NCBI GenBank assembly: GCA_910587155.1
Contig: CAJULA010000008.1
Coordinates: 48,337 to 112,336, forward strand
Length of the DNA stretch: 64,000 bases
DNA from: an uncultured Lachnospiraceae bacterium
Lineage (GTDB): Bacteria; Bacillota; Clostridia; Lachnospirales; Lachnospiraceae
Direction: 5' to 3'
Of this stretch, positions 50,100-59,024 are shown in pieces. Position numbers and translations under genes: made by a program. Every line of letters begins with the position of its first letter. The first letter of the stretch is position 1. The notes under the pieces are model-generated. The model worked only from the letters and a program-made list of their open reading frames with translations, had not been told where the DNA came from and did not search any database.

Positions 50100-50124
50100 C
50101 CGCAGGCGGCCGGTTGGCCTGTGG
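50100..50124. repeat. left-bulged hairpin between recU and hisZ
   Basis: CCGCA (50100-50104) pairs with TGTGG (50120-50124, one wobble) and GGCC (50108-50111) with GGCC (50116-50119) around GGTT. Three bases bulge on the left. Only a weak T-rich run follows, so terminator function for recU is doubtful. Confidence 0.35.
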
Positions 50125-50164
50125 TTTCTCATGCTCTGATTTTTAATATAAAGGAAGGCTTATC

Positions 50165-51283
50165 ATGCAGAAATTAGTACATACACCGGAAGGTGTCCGG
50201 GACATTTATGGAGAAGAATACGCAAAAAAACTGGCTGTGCAGGAACAGATCCATGAGGTATTTCTCAGTTTTGGCTGCCAGGATATCCAGACACCGACCT
50301 TTGAGTTTTTTGATGTATTTTCCAGTAAGATCGGCACCAGGCCATCGAAAGACCTCTATAAATTTTTTGACAAGGAAGGCAATACCCTCGTCCTGAGGCC
50401 GGATTTCACCCCTTCGATCGCCCGCTGTGCCGCCAAGTATTTTATTGATGAGAGCAGGCCGATGCGCTTCTGTTATCAGGGCAATGCCTTCTGCAACACC
50501 TCACAGCTGCAGGGAAAATTAAAAGAAAGTACCCAGATGGGCAGCGAATTGATCGGCGATTGTTCGCCACAGGCTGACGCGGAGATGGCCGTCATGATGA
50601 TAGAGTCGCTGAAAAGCGCGGGACTGACCAGATTCCAGGTCAGCATCGGGCAGGTGGAGTACTTTAAGGGCCTCTGCCGGGAAGCCGGGCTGTCGGAAGA
50701 GATGGAGCTGGAACTGCGGGAATATATATCTTCCAAAAATTACTTTGGCGCAGAGGATTTTCTGATCCGTGAAAAAGTGCCGGCTCATTTCCGTTCCATG
50801 CTGATCCGCTCGGCAGAGCTCCTGGGAGGTGTGGAGATTCTGAAAGAAGCAGGTGAGTCGGTCACAAATAAAAGGGCTCTGGCGGCGCTGGAGCGCCTGG
50901 AGCAGATCTGGCAGGCGCTTTGTGTCTATGGGGTGGAAAAATATGTCTCCTTTGATCTGGGGATGCTCAGCAAGTATCATTATTATACAGGTGTCATTCT
51001 GAAAGCGTATACCTATGGAACCGGAGACGCTATCGTAACCGGGGGACGCTATGACAGTCTGCTTGGATATTTCGGCAGGGAAAAACCGGCCATCGGTTTT
51101 ATGATTGCCATAGATTCCCTGATGGAGGCTCTTTCCAGACAGCAGGTTCCCGTTCTGACAAGGCAGCAGACATCCACGATCACTTATAAGCCGGAAACCT
51201 TCGAGCAGGCAGTGGCGGAGGCCAGAAGGCGCCGGGAAGAAGGAGAATATGTGGAACTCATACCGGAGGTGCAAAGGCAATGA
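50165..51283 (+). CDS. hisZ: ATP phosphoribosyltransferase regulatory subunit
   Basis: 372 residues. It is a catalytically inactive HisRS-like protein: HTPEGVRDIYG, DLYKFFDKEGNTLVLRPDFTPSIAR, and a class II core with LGMLSKYHYYTGVILKAY and GGRYDSLLGYFG. It forms a complex with short-form HisG and confers histidine feedback. AAGGAAGG precedes the ATG; hisG begins inside its stop. Confidence 0.93.
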   Translation: MQKLVHTPEGVRDIYGEEYAKKLAVQEQIHEVFLSFGCQDIQTPTFEFFDVFSSKIGTRPSKDLYKFFDKEGNTLVLRPDFTPSIARCAAKYFIDESRPMRFCYQGNAFCNTSQLQGKLKESTQMGSELIGDCSPQADAEMAVMMIESLKSAGLTRFQVSIGQVEYFKGLCREAGLSEEMELELREYISSKNYFGAEDFLIREKVPAHFRSMLIRSAELLGGVEILKEAGESVTNKRALAALERLEQIWQALCVYGVEKYVSFDLGMLSKYHYYTGVILKAYTYGTGDAIVTGGRYDSLLGYFGREKPAIGFMIAIDSLMEALSRQQVPVLTRQQTSTITYKPETFEQAVAEARRRREEGEYVELIPEVQRQ

Positions 51284-51930
51284 ATGAGGAAAGACGTTAT
51301 CTGACTTTCGCCCTGGGAAAGGGCCGACTGGCGCAGCAGACGATGGAACTGCTGGCAGGCGCCGGGATTACCTGTGAGGAGATGAAAGACCGGCATTCCA
51401 GAAAGCTGATTTTTGTCAATGAAGCGCTGGGACTGAAATTTTTTCTCTCCAAAAATCCGGATGTGCCTACCTATGTGGAATATGGTGCGGCGGATATCGG
51501 CGTGGTGGGCAGCGATGTCCTGCGGGAAGAAAATAAGAGAGTGTATGAAGTGCTGGATCTGGGTTTCGGCAGATGCCGTATGTGCGTCTGCGGGCCGGCA
51601 GAAGCCGGGGAACTGCTGCGGCATCATGAAAGGATACGGGTGGCCAGCAAATATCCCAATACGGCAAAGGACTACTTTTTTAATAAAAAGCATCAGACGG
51701 TGGATATCATCAAACTGAACGGCTCCGTGGAACTGGGCCCTATCGTACAGCTGTCCGATGTGATCGTGGATATTGTGGAAACCGGATCGACACTGCGGGA
51801 AAACGGGCTGGAAGTGCTGGAAGAGATCTGTCCTGTCTCTGCCCGGATGATCGTCAACCGGGTGAGTATGCAGATGGAAGCGGAGCGCATCAGGAAGATT
51901 ATCACGATGGTACGGGAGCGCATTTCCTGA
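51280..51930 (+). CDS. hisG: ATP phosphoribosyltransferase, short form
   Basis: 216 residues, lacking the C-terminal regulatory domain of long HisG, which fits the presence of hisZ. FALGKGRLAQQTMELL, GAADIGVVGSDVL, RVASKYPN and DIVETGSTLRENGL are typical. It catalyses the first step of histidine synthesis. ATGA overlap with hisZ. Confidence 0.96.
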   Translation: MNEERRYLTFALGKGRLAQQTMELLAGAGITCEEMKDRHSRKLIFVNEALGLKFFLSKNPDVPTYVEYGAADIGVVGSDVLREENKRVYEVLDLGFGRCRMCVCGPAEAGELLRHHERIRVASKYPNTAKDYFFNKKHQTVDIIKLNGSVELGPIVQLSDVIVDIVETGSTLRENGLEVLEEICPVSARMIVNRVSMQMEAERIRKIITMVRERIS

Positions 51931-51949
51931 GAGCGTATGGGAGGAGATT

Positions 51950-53242
51950 ATGAAAAAGATAACACTGACGGAGGAGACAAAACAGGGACTGCTGCAGGAA
52001 CTGCTCAAACGCAGTCCGGAGAGCTATGGATCTTATGAAAGCATCGTGCAGGACATTACAAAGCGTGTCCGCAGAGAAGGAGATCAGGCGCTTTTTTCCT
52101 TTACAAAACAATTCGATCATTGTGAGATCAATGCTTCCAATATCCTTGTGGCAAAGGACGAGATCAGAGAAGCACTGGACGTCCTGGAACCGGACTTTCT
52201 GCAGGTGATGGAAGAAGCCGCTGCCAATATACGCGCCTTTCATCAGAAACAGCTGCGCAGCAGCTGGATTGACACAAAACAGGACGGCAGCATACTGGGG
52301 CAGCGTATCCTTCCCATTGCAAGGGCCGGTGTGTATGTCCCCGGCGGCAAAGCCGCATATCCTTCCAGCGTATTGATGAATGTCATTCCGGCCGAAGTGG
52401 CCGGTGTACCGGATATTATCATGACGACTCCGCCCGGGGCAGACGGAAAAATCAACCCTGCCACATTGGCCGCTGCACATATCGCGGGCGTGGATCGGAT
52501 CTATAAGGCCGGCGGCGCGCAGGCCATTGCCGCCATGGCTTTCGGTACTGAGAGTATCCCCAGAGTGGATAAGATCACCGGGCCGGGCAATATCTTTGTG
52601 GCTCTGGCCAAGCGGGCCGTGTACGGACATGTGAGCATAGACTCTGTGGCAGGGCCCAGCGAGATACTCGTGCTGGCCGATGAAAGCGCCAATCCCCGCT
52701 ATGTGGCCGCTGACCTGCTTTCCCAGGCAGAGCATGACGAACTGGCTTCCGCGATTCTTATCACTGACAGCCCGCAACTGGCGACGCAGGTGGAAGAGGC
52801 GATCGCAGATTTTCTGCCCCGGCTTTCCAGAAGAGACATCATTGAAAAATCTCTGGATAACTATGGCTATATCCTTCTGGCAGACGATATGGCAGAGGCC
52901 ATCGGGGCCGCCAATGAGATCGCCAGCGAACATCTGGAGATCCTGACCGCCAACCCGTTTGAGGTGATGACTAAAATACAGAATGCCGGCGCTATTTTCC
53001 TGGGAGAACATTCCTGCGAACCGCTGGGAGATTATTTTGCGGGGCCAAATCACATCCTGCCCACCAATGGTACGGCGCGGTTTTTCTCCCCGCTTGGCGT
53101 GGATGATTTTATCAAGAAATCCAGCATTATTTCTTATTCGGGAGCCGCATTGGAAGCCGTCCATGATAAGATTGAACTGTTTGCACGTAAGGAAGGCCTG
53201 ACAGCCCATGAGAATTCCATCAGAGTCAGATTTGACGCCTGA
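51950..53242 (+). CDS. hisD: histidinol dehydrogenase
   Basis: 430 residues. GRAGVYVPGGKAAYPSSVLMN-type residues (here RAGVYVPGGKAAYPS), GPGNIFVALAKR, DSVAGPSEILVLAD, the zinc ligand region QAEHDELA, and EHLEILTANP are present. It oxidises L-histidinol to histidine in two NAD-dependent steps. GGGAGGAG precedes the ATG. The next gene follows after 19 bases. Confidence 0.96.
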   Translation: MKKITLTEETKQGLLQELLKRSPESYGSYESIVQDITKRVRREGDQALFSFTKQFDHCEINASNILVAKDEIREALDVLEPDFLQVMEEAAANIRAFHQKQLRSSWIDTKQDGSILGQRILPIARAGVYVPGGKAAYPSSVLMNVIPAEVAGVPDIIMTTPPGADGKINPATLAAAHIAGVDRIYKAGGAQAIAAMAFGTESIPRVDKITGPGNIFVALAKRAVYGHVSIDSVAGPSEILVLADESANPRYVAADLLSQAEHDELASAILITDSPQLATQVEEAIADFLPRLSRRDIIEKSLDNYGYILLADDMAEAIGAANEIASEHLEILTANPFEVMTKIQNAGAIFLGEHSCEPLGDYFAGPNHILPTNGTARFFSPLGVDDFIKKSSIISYSGAALEAVHDKIELFARKEGLTAHENSIRVRFDA

Positions 53243-53261
53243 CGGCACAAGGAGTTATTGC

Positions 53262-54548
53262 ATGAACAGAAAGAAATTTGTCCCCTGCATGTATCTATAC
53301 CAGAAACATGCGGTAGCGGGATGGGAAGATACAAAGACAGTGATCAATATGAATCCGGTAAAGCTGGCCGGATTTTACAGTGATAACGGTGCGGATGAAC
53401 TGCTGGTGTTTGATCTCTCCGCCGGGGACACCGAACATGAGGAAGCGCTTGATATCATCAGGGCAATCTGCAATGCGGTGGAGATACCCGTGATCGGGGC
53501 CGGTCATGTGAACCGTATGGAAGATATCAAGAAACTGCTTTATGCCGGCTGCAAAAAGGCGGCTCTTGACTATGCCCTGCCTTCCAATATCGAACTGACA
53601 CGGGAGGTTTCCGCACGGTTTGGCAGAGAGCGGATCGCCGCCTGTATCGAAAGCGCTGACAGTATTACAGAGCACAAAGCGTTGCTGGAAGAGTTTGTCT
53701 GCGAACTGATTCTGGTAAAAGATACGATCCTGAAAGAATGCGTGGGCTGTTCCAGTGTCCCGTTCATCGCCATGCTTCCCGAAATGACACTGGATCGGAT
53801 GCTGGACACCCTTAATTACATTGATCTGTCCGGTGTTACCGGCAGGCTTGTAAATGAAAACGCAAAAGAAATCACCGCGCTGAAAACCCTTTGCGCTGAT
53901 AAAGGGATTGCCGTGGATACCTTTGACACACAGATCACATGGGAAGATTTTAAGAAAAATACCGACGGTATGGTGCCGGTCGTGGTACAGGATTACAAAA
54001 CCGACCAGGTGCTGATGGTGGCTTATATGGATCAGGAAGCCTATGAAAATACACTCAGAACGGGAAAAATGACCTATTACAGCAGGAGCCGTGGCGAACA
54101 GTGGCTCAAAGGAGAGACGAGCGGTCATTTCCAGTATGTGAAAAGTCTGACCGCGGACTGTGATATGGATACGATCCTGGCCCGGGTGTCCCAGAGCGGC
54201 TGTGCCTGCCATACCGGCAGCTACTCCTGCTTTTTCAATGAGATCGTCAGAAAAGACGGTAAGGAGGAGAATCCTCTGAAAGTCTTTGAATCTGTCCTGG
54301 AAGTCATCAAAGACAGGAAGGTGCATCCTAAGGAAGGGTCCTATACCAACTACCTGTTCGACAAAGGGATCGACAAGATATTGAAAAAACTGGGGGAGGA
54401 AGCCACCGAAATTGTCATTGCCGCCAAAAATCCCAACCCCAACGAGATCAAATACGAGATTTCGGATTTTCTGTATCATATGATGGTATTGATGGTGGAA
54501 AGAGGAGTTACCTGGGAAGAGATCACGGAAGAACTGGCACAAAGATGA
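53262..54548 (+). CDS. hisIE: HisF-like barrel fused to HisIE (PRA-cyclohydrolase / PRA-pyrophosphatase)
   Basis: 428 residues. Residues 1 to about 215 resemble a HisF/HisA (beta-alpha)8 barrel (KFVPCMYLY, NPVKLAGFYSDNGADELLVFDL, IPVIGAGHVNRMED). The catalytic Asp positions of HisF (D11 and D130) are Tyr11 and Glu130. Residues about 225-335 are HisI (YYSRSRGEQWLKGETSGH, DCDMDTILARV, CACHTGSYSCF). Residues about 338-428 are HisE (LGEEATEIVIAAKN, DFLYHMMVLM). HisI and HisE act on the product of HisG. The barrel part is probably not a working cyclase. AAGGAG precedes ATG 53262. Confidence 0.85.
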   Translation: MNRKKFVPCMYLYQKHAVAGWEDTKTVINMNPVKLAGFYSDNGADELLVFDLSAGDTEHEEALDIIRAICNAVEIPVIGAGHVNRMEDIKKLLYAGCKKAALDYALPSNIELTREVSARFGRERIAACIESADSITEHKALLEEFVCELILVKDTILKECVGCSSVPFIAMLPEMTLDRMLDTLNYIDLSGVTGRLVNENAKEITALKTLCADKGIAVDTFDTQITWEDFKKNTDGMVPVVVQDYKTDQVLMVAYMDQEAYENTLRTGKMTYYSRSRGEQWLKGETSGHFQYVKSLTADCDMDTILARVSQSGCACHTGSYSCFFNEIVRKDGKEENPLKVFESVLEVIKDRKVHPKEGSYTNYLFDKGIDKILKKLGEEATEIVIAAKNPNPNEIKYEISDFLYHMMVLMVERGVTWEEITEELAQR

Positions 54549-54597
54549 TTATGGATATTGGCAGATTCCAGTGTGTTTTGATGATTCTGGTAAAAAG

Positions 54598-54624
54598 TGT
54601 TACAAAATTTTTACAAATTGTTAT
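54598..54624 (+). promoter_or_regulatory. possible WalR-type direct repeat
   Basis: TGTTAC (54598-54603), TTTTAC (54609-54614) and TGTTAT (54619-54624) are spaced 11 and 10 bases apart. The WalR consensus is two TGTWAH hexamers 11 bases apart, so one position deviates. It lies in the AT-rich region upstream of a cell-wall lysozyme, the usual class of WalR target. Speculative. Confidence 0.3.
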
Positions 54625-54734
54625 GGAAATATTGCATTTTTTGTATTATACTAAAGACAGCTTTTGGCAGTCGGCGGAAATGCCAGCATCCGCAGACAAT
54701 CTGCCGGAAGCAGCATGAAACTACTTACAAAACA

Positions 54735-54792
54735 GTATCTTCCGGGAGGGGCAGAAGAGCAATGCCAGGCAGAGGCCTGTCCGGGAAGATGC
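54735..54792 (+). repeat. palindromic element before the lysozyme gene, possible third family member
   Basis: Outer stem GTATCTTCC (54735-54743) with GGAAGATGC (54784-54792, one G-T pair), preceded by AAAACA and followed by AGAACTGA. The flanks and outer arms resemble the elements at 31415 and 38549, but the interior is shorter and different (GGCA/TGCC at 54750 and 54763). It is the main content of the 268-base gap between hisIE and the lysozyme gene. Confidence 0.45.
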
Positions 54793-54815
54793 AGAACTGA
54801 ATGATGGAGGTACAT

Positions 54816-56576
54816 ATGAAGAGATATGTGAAAAAGATAGCGGCCATGCTCTGTGCGGCAGCAGTCCTTTCCAATATCCCGGCATCTTCCGCGCAGGCGG
54901 CGGTAACATCAGCCCAGGCCATTGCCAAAGGGATTGATGTTTCCAAATATCAGGGAGCCATTGACTGGGCCAGTGTGGCGGCTCAGGGGTATACGTTTGC
55001 TTTTGTCAAGCTGGGAAGCAGCAAAAGCGGTATTGATCCTTATTTTGTCCCCAATATGATGGGCGCAGCTTCGGTAGGGCTTCGGACAGGCGCTTATGTG
55101 TATTCTTATGCATCGACGGTTGAAGGAGCGGTTGCGGAAGCTACCATGGCAGTCAATGCGCTGCAGAATATGCCCATCTCTTTCCCGGTGGCATTCGATA
55201 TCGAGGATGCGGTGCAGAAACCCCTCACCCCCATGCAGCAGCAGGAACTGGTGAATGCGTTCTGTACGGTCATTGAGAATGCCGGGTACTATCCGATGGT
55301 ATATGCCAGCAAGAACTGGTTTTTAAACAGGCTGGGACCGGTAGCGTATGACCAGTGGGTGGCGCAGTATGCGGAGGCATGCGATTATCCCATCCCTTTC
55401 TCGGTATGGCAGGCTACCAGCGACGGCGCGGTGCCGGGGATTGCGGGCAGAGTGGACATCAACTATCTGTACAAGGATTATTCTCAGGAGATTATCCAGA
55501 CCGGATGGGTCATGAGAAAAGGCTACAATTATTTCTATGAAAACTGGCACATGAAGACCGGATGGATCAATTATGCGGACGCCATCTGGTATACGGATGT
55601 CATGGGCCGCATGGTCACGGGCTGGCAGGATCTGGATAACAACGGGACAAAACGGTACTTTGCGCCGGAAGGCCCCATGGCGATCGGTATCAGCAAAGTA
55701 GGGGAAAATACTTACTATTTTGCGCCGGATGGTATTATGCAGACGGGCTGGCAGACCATCGGCGGTCTGCGGTATCTGCTCAGTCCCGAAGGTGTCATGC
55801 AGTTCGGGTGGTATAATGCGCCTGAGGGTACTTATTACTTTGCGGAAAACGGTGCCATGACAACCGGATGGGTTACGCTCGCGGATGAGAAGACATACCA
55901 TTTTGATGAGCAGCAGGGTATTTTGTCCAGGGCGGCTTTTGTTACCACAAACGGAATCCGGTTTTACGTGGACGTGGACGGCTCCATGGTGAGAGGCTTT
56001 AAGAACATTGACGGCGCAAATTATTATTTCGCGCCTGACGGTGCGATGCAGACAGGCTTCTTCCCCATTGACGGCAAGTATTATTATTTCAATGGAGAGG
56101 GCGTGATGCAGACAGGCTGGCAGACAATGGAAGGCCAGAAATTCTTCTTTGATCCGGCATCAGGTATCATGCAGACGGGTATGATCAGCGATGGCACAAA
56201 CCAGTATTATCTGGCACCCAATGGTGCGGCAGTGTCCGGCTGGCAGGATATCGACGGCAGAAGATATCACTTTGACGAGACGACCAATGCCATGAGCGTT
56301 AACAGAATTGTCACGACCAATGGTGTCAACTTCTTTGTCGGTATGGACGGAACGATCCAGACAGGCTGGCAGAATGTGGGCGGCGTGTTGTACTACTTCC
56401 AGGAAGACGGCAGCATGGCAGTGAATGTAGCGCTGACCATCGACGGCGTACCGTATCAGTTTGACGCTAACGGCATCGGCACGGCTGTTGTCATACCGGT
56501 GATTGATCCGGCTACCGGATTACCGGCAGCGCCTGATGCGGCTGTTCCGGCAGCGGAACCTGTGCCCGCGCAGTAA
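54816..56576 (+). CDS. secreted GH25 lysozyme with C-terminal cell-wall-binding repeats
   Basis: 586 residues from ATG 54816 (GGAGG five bases before). A signal peptide (about 1-29, ending AQAA) is followed by a GH25 muramidase domain with GIDVSKYQG (Asp41) and the catalytic D128-I-E130. From about residue 220 there are around a dozen tandem ~20-residue repeats of the choline-binding/glucan-binding type (motifs YYFxxDGxMxTGW and similar). A Pro/Ala-rich end follows. It cleaves the glycan backbone; the repeats should anchor it to the wall. A perfect terminator follows. Confidence 0.92.
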   Translation: MKRYVKKIAAMLCAAAVLSNIPASSAQAAVTSAQAIAKGIDVSKYQGAIDWASVAAQGYTFAFVKLGSSKSGIDPYFVPNMMGAASVGLRTGAYVYSYASTVEGAVAEATMAVNALQNMPISFPVAFDIEDAVQKPLTPMQQQELVNAFCTVIENAGYYPMVYASKNWFLNRLGPVAYDQWVAQYAEACDYPIPFSVWQATSDGAVPGIAGRVDINYLYKDYSQEIIQTGWVMRKGYNYFYENWHMKTGWINYADAIWYTDVMGRMVTGWQDLDNNGTKRYFAPEGPMAIGISKVGENTYYFAPDGIMQTGWQTIGGLRYLLSPEGVMQFGWYNAPEGTYYFAENGAMTTGWVTLADEKTYHFDEQQGILSRAAFVTTNGIRFYVDVDGSMVRGFKNIDGANYYFAPDGAMQTGFFPIDGKYYYFNGEGVMQTGWQTMEGQKFFFDPASGIMQTGMISDGTNQYYLAPNGAAVSGWQDIDGRRYHFDETTNAMSVNRIVTTNGVNFFVGMDGTIQTGWQNVGGVLYYFQEDGSMAVNVALTIDGVPYQFDANGIGTAVVIPVIDPATGLPAAPDAAVPAAEPVPAQ

Positions 56577-56595
56577 AAACAAAAAACAGCATCAC

Positions 56596-56626
56596 AAAAA
56601 GAGACATCCCGGGATGTCTCTTTTTG
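56596..56626 (+). terminator. rho-independent terminator after the lysozyme gene
   Basis: A 15-bp perfect inverted repeat, AAAAAGAGACATCCC (56596-56610) directly followed by its complement ending in TTTTT (56611-56625). The A and T runs make it usable from either side. Confidence 0.88.
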
Positions 56627-56690
56627 AATTGATTCATACCTTTGCTCCCAGTTCCATAAATATATAAAAATACAATAACAGGAGATGTGC

Positions 56691-57053
56691 ATGGACTCCC
56701 ATATTTCCGTTGATAAGAAGCTGCAGCTCATTCGCAGAATCAGACAGGAACATCAGACAAACCGCAATACGATACGGGGAAGGGAGGCATTTTTGTATGG
56801 CAGAAGCATACCCTATGAATCCTTCCATGAACCGGAGGATGAGATGATTCCCGGGGCAGAGGCGCCGGTTTCCACATTCCGGCTGCGGGCCGCTGCTGCG
56901 CTTTTGCTGTTTGCCTTCCTATATTTTGCATCTTCACGCGGCGAGACAGTACTTGGTATCGCGCCCTCCCGTATCCGGGAAGCGGTGGAGACGGATTATT
57001 CCGCGATTTTATTTGATTTTATGGAAGAGATACCGTATACTTTAAATGATTAA
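56691..57053 (+). CDS. hypothetical single-pass membrane protein
   Basis: 120 residues from ATG 56691, 6 bases after GGAG; ATG 56685 abuts the ribosome site and is less likely. The N-terminal half is basic and polar, one hydrophobic segment lies at about 66-83 (LRAAAALLLFAFLYF), and the short C-terminal part is acidic and probably outside. No family recognised. It stands between the lysozyme terminator and the radical SAM gene. Confidence 0.55.
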   Translation: MDSHISVDKKLQLIRRIRQEHQTNRNTIRGREAFLYGRSIPYESFHEPEDEMIPGAEAPVSTFRLRAAAALLLFAFLYFASSRGETVLGIAPSRIREAVETDYSAILFDFMEEIPYTLND

Positions 57054-57110
57054 AAGAAACTGTCAGGACAGGTTTGGCCTGTAGGAATGAAACGATAAAG
57101 GACTGCGTAA

Positions 57111-59024
57111 ATGACTATGAATCAGTATCGACTGGCGTTAAGCGATGAAATACTTCTGAAAGTGGAAAAACCTGCCCGCTATATCGGCAATGAAGTCGGC
57201 AGTGTGACAAAAGAAAAAACGAAACATATGATCCGGTTTGCCATGTGCTTTCCGGATGTCTATGAGATTGGCATGTCACATCTGGGGATTCAGATTCTCT
57301 ATGACATGCTGAATCGTTATGAAGATGTATGGTGTGAGCGGGTCTATTCTCCCTGGCCGGATCTTGATCAGATCATGCGCAGGGAGAAGATACCGCTTTT
57401 TGCCCTGGAATCTCAGGAACCGGTCAGGGATTTTGATTTTCTGGGCATTACCCTGCAATACGAAATGTGTTATACGAATGTGCTGCAGGTACTGGATCTG
57501 GCCGGGATACCGCTTTTGGCCGGGGAGCGCACGAAAGAGCATCCCATTGTGATCGGCGGCGGGCCATGTGCCTATAATCCGGAACCGATCGCGGATTTCT
57601 TTGACCTGTTTTATATCGGAGAAGGGGAGACACAGTACCGCAGTCTTCTTGATCTGTATCAGGCAAACAGGGCGGAGGGCGGGAGCAGAGAAGCGTTTCT
57701 GCTAAAAGCTGCCAGACTCCCGGGTATCTATGCACCGGCCTTTTATGAAGTATCTTATTTTGAGGATGGCAGGATACAAAAGTTTAAGCCGGTAAGAGAA
57801 GATGTGCCGGAACGGATCGAAAAAGAACTGGTCACCGATCTGTCCCGGGCCGTATATCCCGAGCATCCTGTAGTGCCTTATTGTAAAGTCACACAGGACC
57901 GGGTAGTGCTGGAGATTCAGCGGGGCTGTATCAGAGGCTGCCGTTTCTGCCAGGCGGGGCAGTTGTACCGGCCTGTCAGAGAACGCGATGTGGACATGCT
58001 CAAACACTATGCGCTCACCATGCTGAAAAATACAGGGCATGAGGAAATCTCTCTCAGTTCCTTAAGCTCCAGTGACTATTCTTCTCTGGAAGAGCTCGTT
58101 ACTTACCTGGTCAGGGTATGCGGGGAAAAAAAGATCAATATTTCTCTGCCATCTCTGCGGATCGACGCATTTTCTCTGGATGTGATGAGTAAAGTGCAGG
58201 ATGTGAGAAAAAGCAGTCTCACTTTCGCACCGGAAGCCGGCAGTCAGAGACTGCGGAATGTGATCAACAAGGGACTGACACAGGAAGATATACTGGAAGG
58301 GGCAGGCGCGGCTTTTGAAGGCGGATGGAGCCGGGTCAAGCTGTATTTTATGCTGGGCCTGCCCGGAGAGACCCCTGAGGATATTGAAGAGATCGCCGTG
58401 TTATCAGACAGGATCGCCGCTCTTTATTATGATACCGTACCGAAAGAAAAACGGACGGGCCGCTGTCAGATTGTGGTCAGTACCTCATTCTTTGTCCCCA
58501 AGCCTTTTACCCCTTTCCAGTGGGCGCCGCAGTGCACAAAAGAAGAGTTCCTGGACAGAGCCTACATGACACGCAGCGCCATAACCAGACAGCTCAATCA
58601 AAAGAGCATCAAATATAACTGGCACGAGGCGGATGCCAGCGTACTGGAAGGCGTGCTGGCACGAGGGGACCGCAGGGTTGGAGCCGTCATTGCCAAAGCT
58701 TATGAAAAAGGCTGTTTTTTCGACGCCTGGGGCGAATATTTCAAAAATGAGCTGTGGCTGGAAAGTTTCGGGGAATGCGGCCTTGACATTGCTTTTTATA
58801 CGACCCGTTTGCGGGATACCGAAGAGATACTGCCCTGGGATTTCATTGACTGTGGCGTCTCCAAGGAATACCTGAAACGCGAATGGGAAAAAGCGCTGCA
58901 CGGGGAGACGACGGGCAACTGCCGCGATGCCTGCCAGGGTTGCGGAGCCGCGCGTTATCAGACGGGTGTCTGCATGGAAAGCAGGCCGCAGACAGACCTT
59001 TCCCGGGAAGGAGAAACGTCATGA
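57111..59024 (+). CDS. B12-binding-type radical SAM protein (TIGR03960 family)
   Basis: 637 residues. The N-terminal region has a corrinoid-binding-like fold (FPDVYEIGMSHLGIQILYDM, GITLQYEMCYTNVL, IGGGPCAYNPEP). The radical SAM motif is RGCIRGCRFCQAGQLYRPVRER, written here in two parts as CIRGC then RFCQAG. Further motifs include SLSSLSSSDYSSLE and FAPEAGSQRLRNVINK. The C-terminus is Cys-rich (CRDACQGCGA). It is almost always paired with a TIGR03936/DUF2344 protein, which follows here with an ATGA overlap. The reaction is unknown; a tRNA or ribosomal modification has been suspected from context. Confidence 0.85.
   Translation: MTMNQYRLALSDEILLKVEKPARYIGNEVGSVTKEKTKHMIRFAMCFPDVYEIGMSHLGIQILYDMLNRYEDVWCERVYSPWPDLDQIMRREKIPLFALESQEPVRDFDFLGITLQYEMCYTNVLQVLDLAGIPLLAGERTKEHPIVIGGGPCAYNPEPIADFFDLFYIGEGETQYRSLLDLYQANRAEGGSREAFLLKAARLPGIYAPAFYEVSYFEDGRIQKFKPVREDVPERIEKELVTDLSRAVYPEHPVVPYCKVTQDRVVLEIQRGCIRGCRFCQAGQLYRPVRERDVDMLKHYALTMLKNTGHEEISLSSLSSSDYSSLEELVTYLVRVCGEKKINISLPSLRIDAFSLDVMSKVQDVRKSSLTFAPEAGSQRLRNVINKGLTQEDILEGAGAAFEGGWSRVKLYFMLGLPGETPEDIEEIAVLSDRIAALYYDTVPKEKRTGRCQIVVSTSFFVPKPFTPFQWAPQCTKEEFLDRAYMTRSAITRQLNQKSIKYNWHEADASVLEGVLARGDRRVGAVIAKAYEKGCFFDAWGEYFKNELWLESFGECGLDIAFYTTRLRDTEEILPWDFIDCGVSKEYLKREWEKALHGETTGNCRDACQGCGAARYQTGVCMESRPQTDLSREGETS

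Noticed and set aside
55500..56480. Tandem DNA repeats or CRISPR-like array
   Set aside because: The periodicity reflects ~20-residue wall-binding repeats in the lysozyme; the DNA units differ and there are no spacers.
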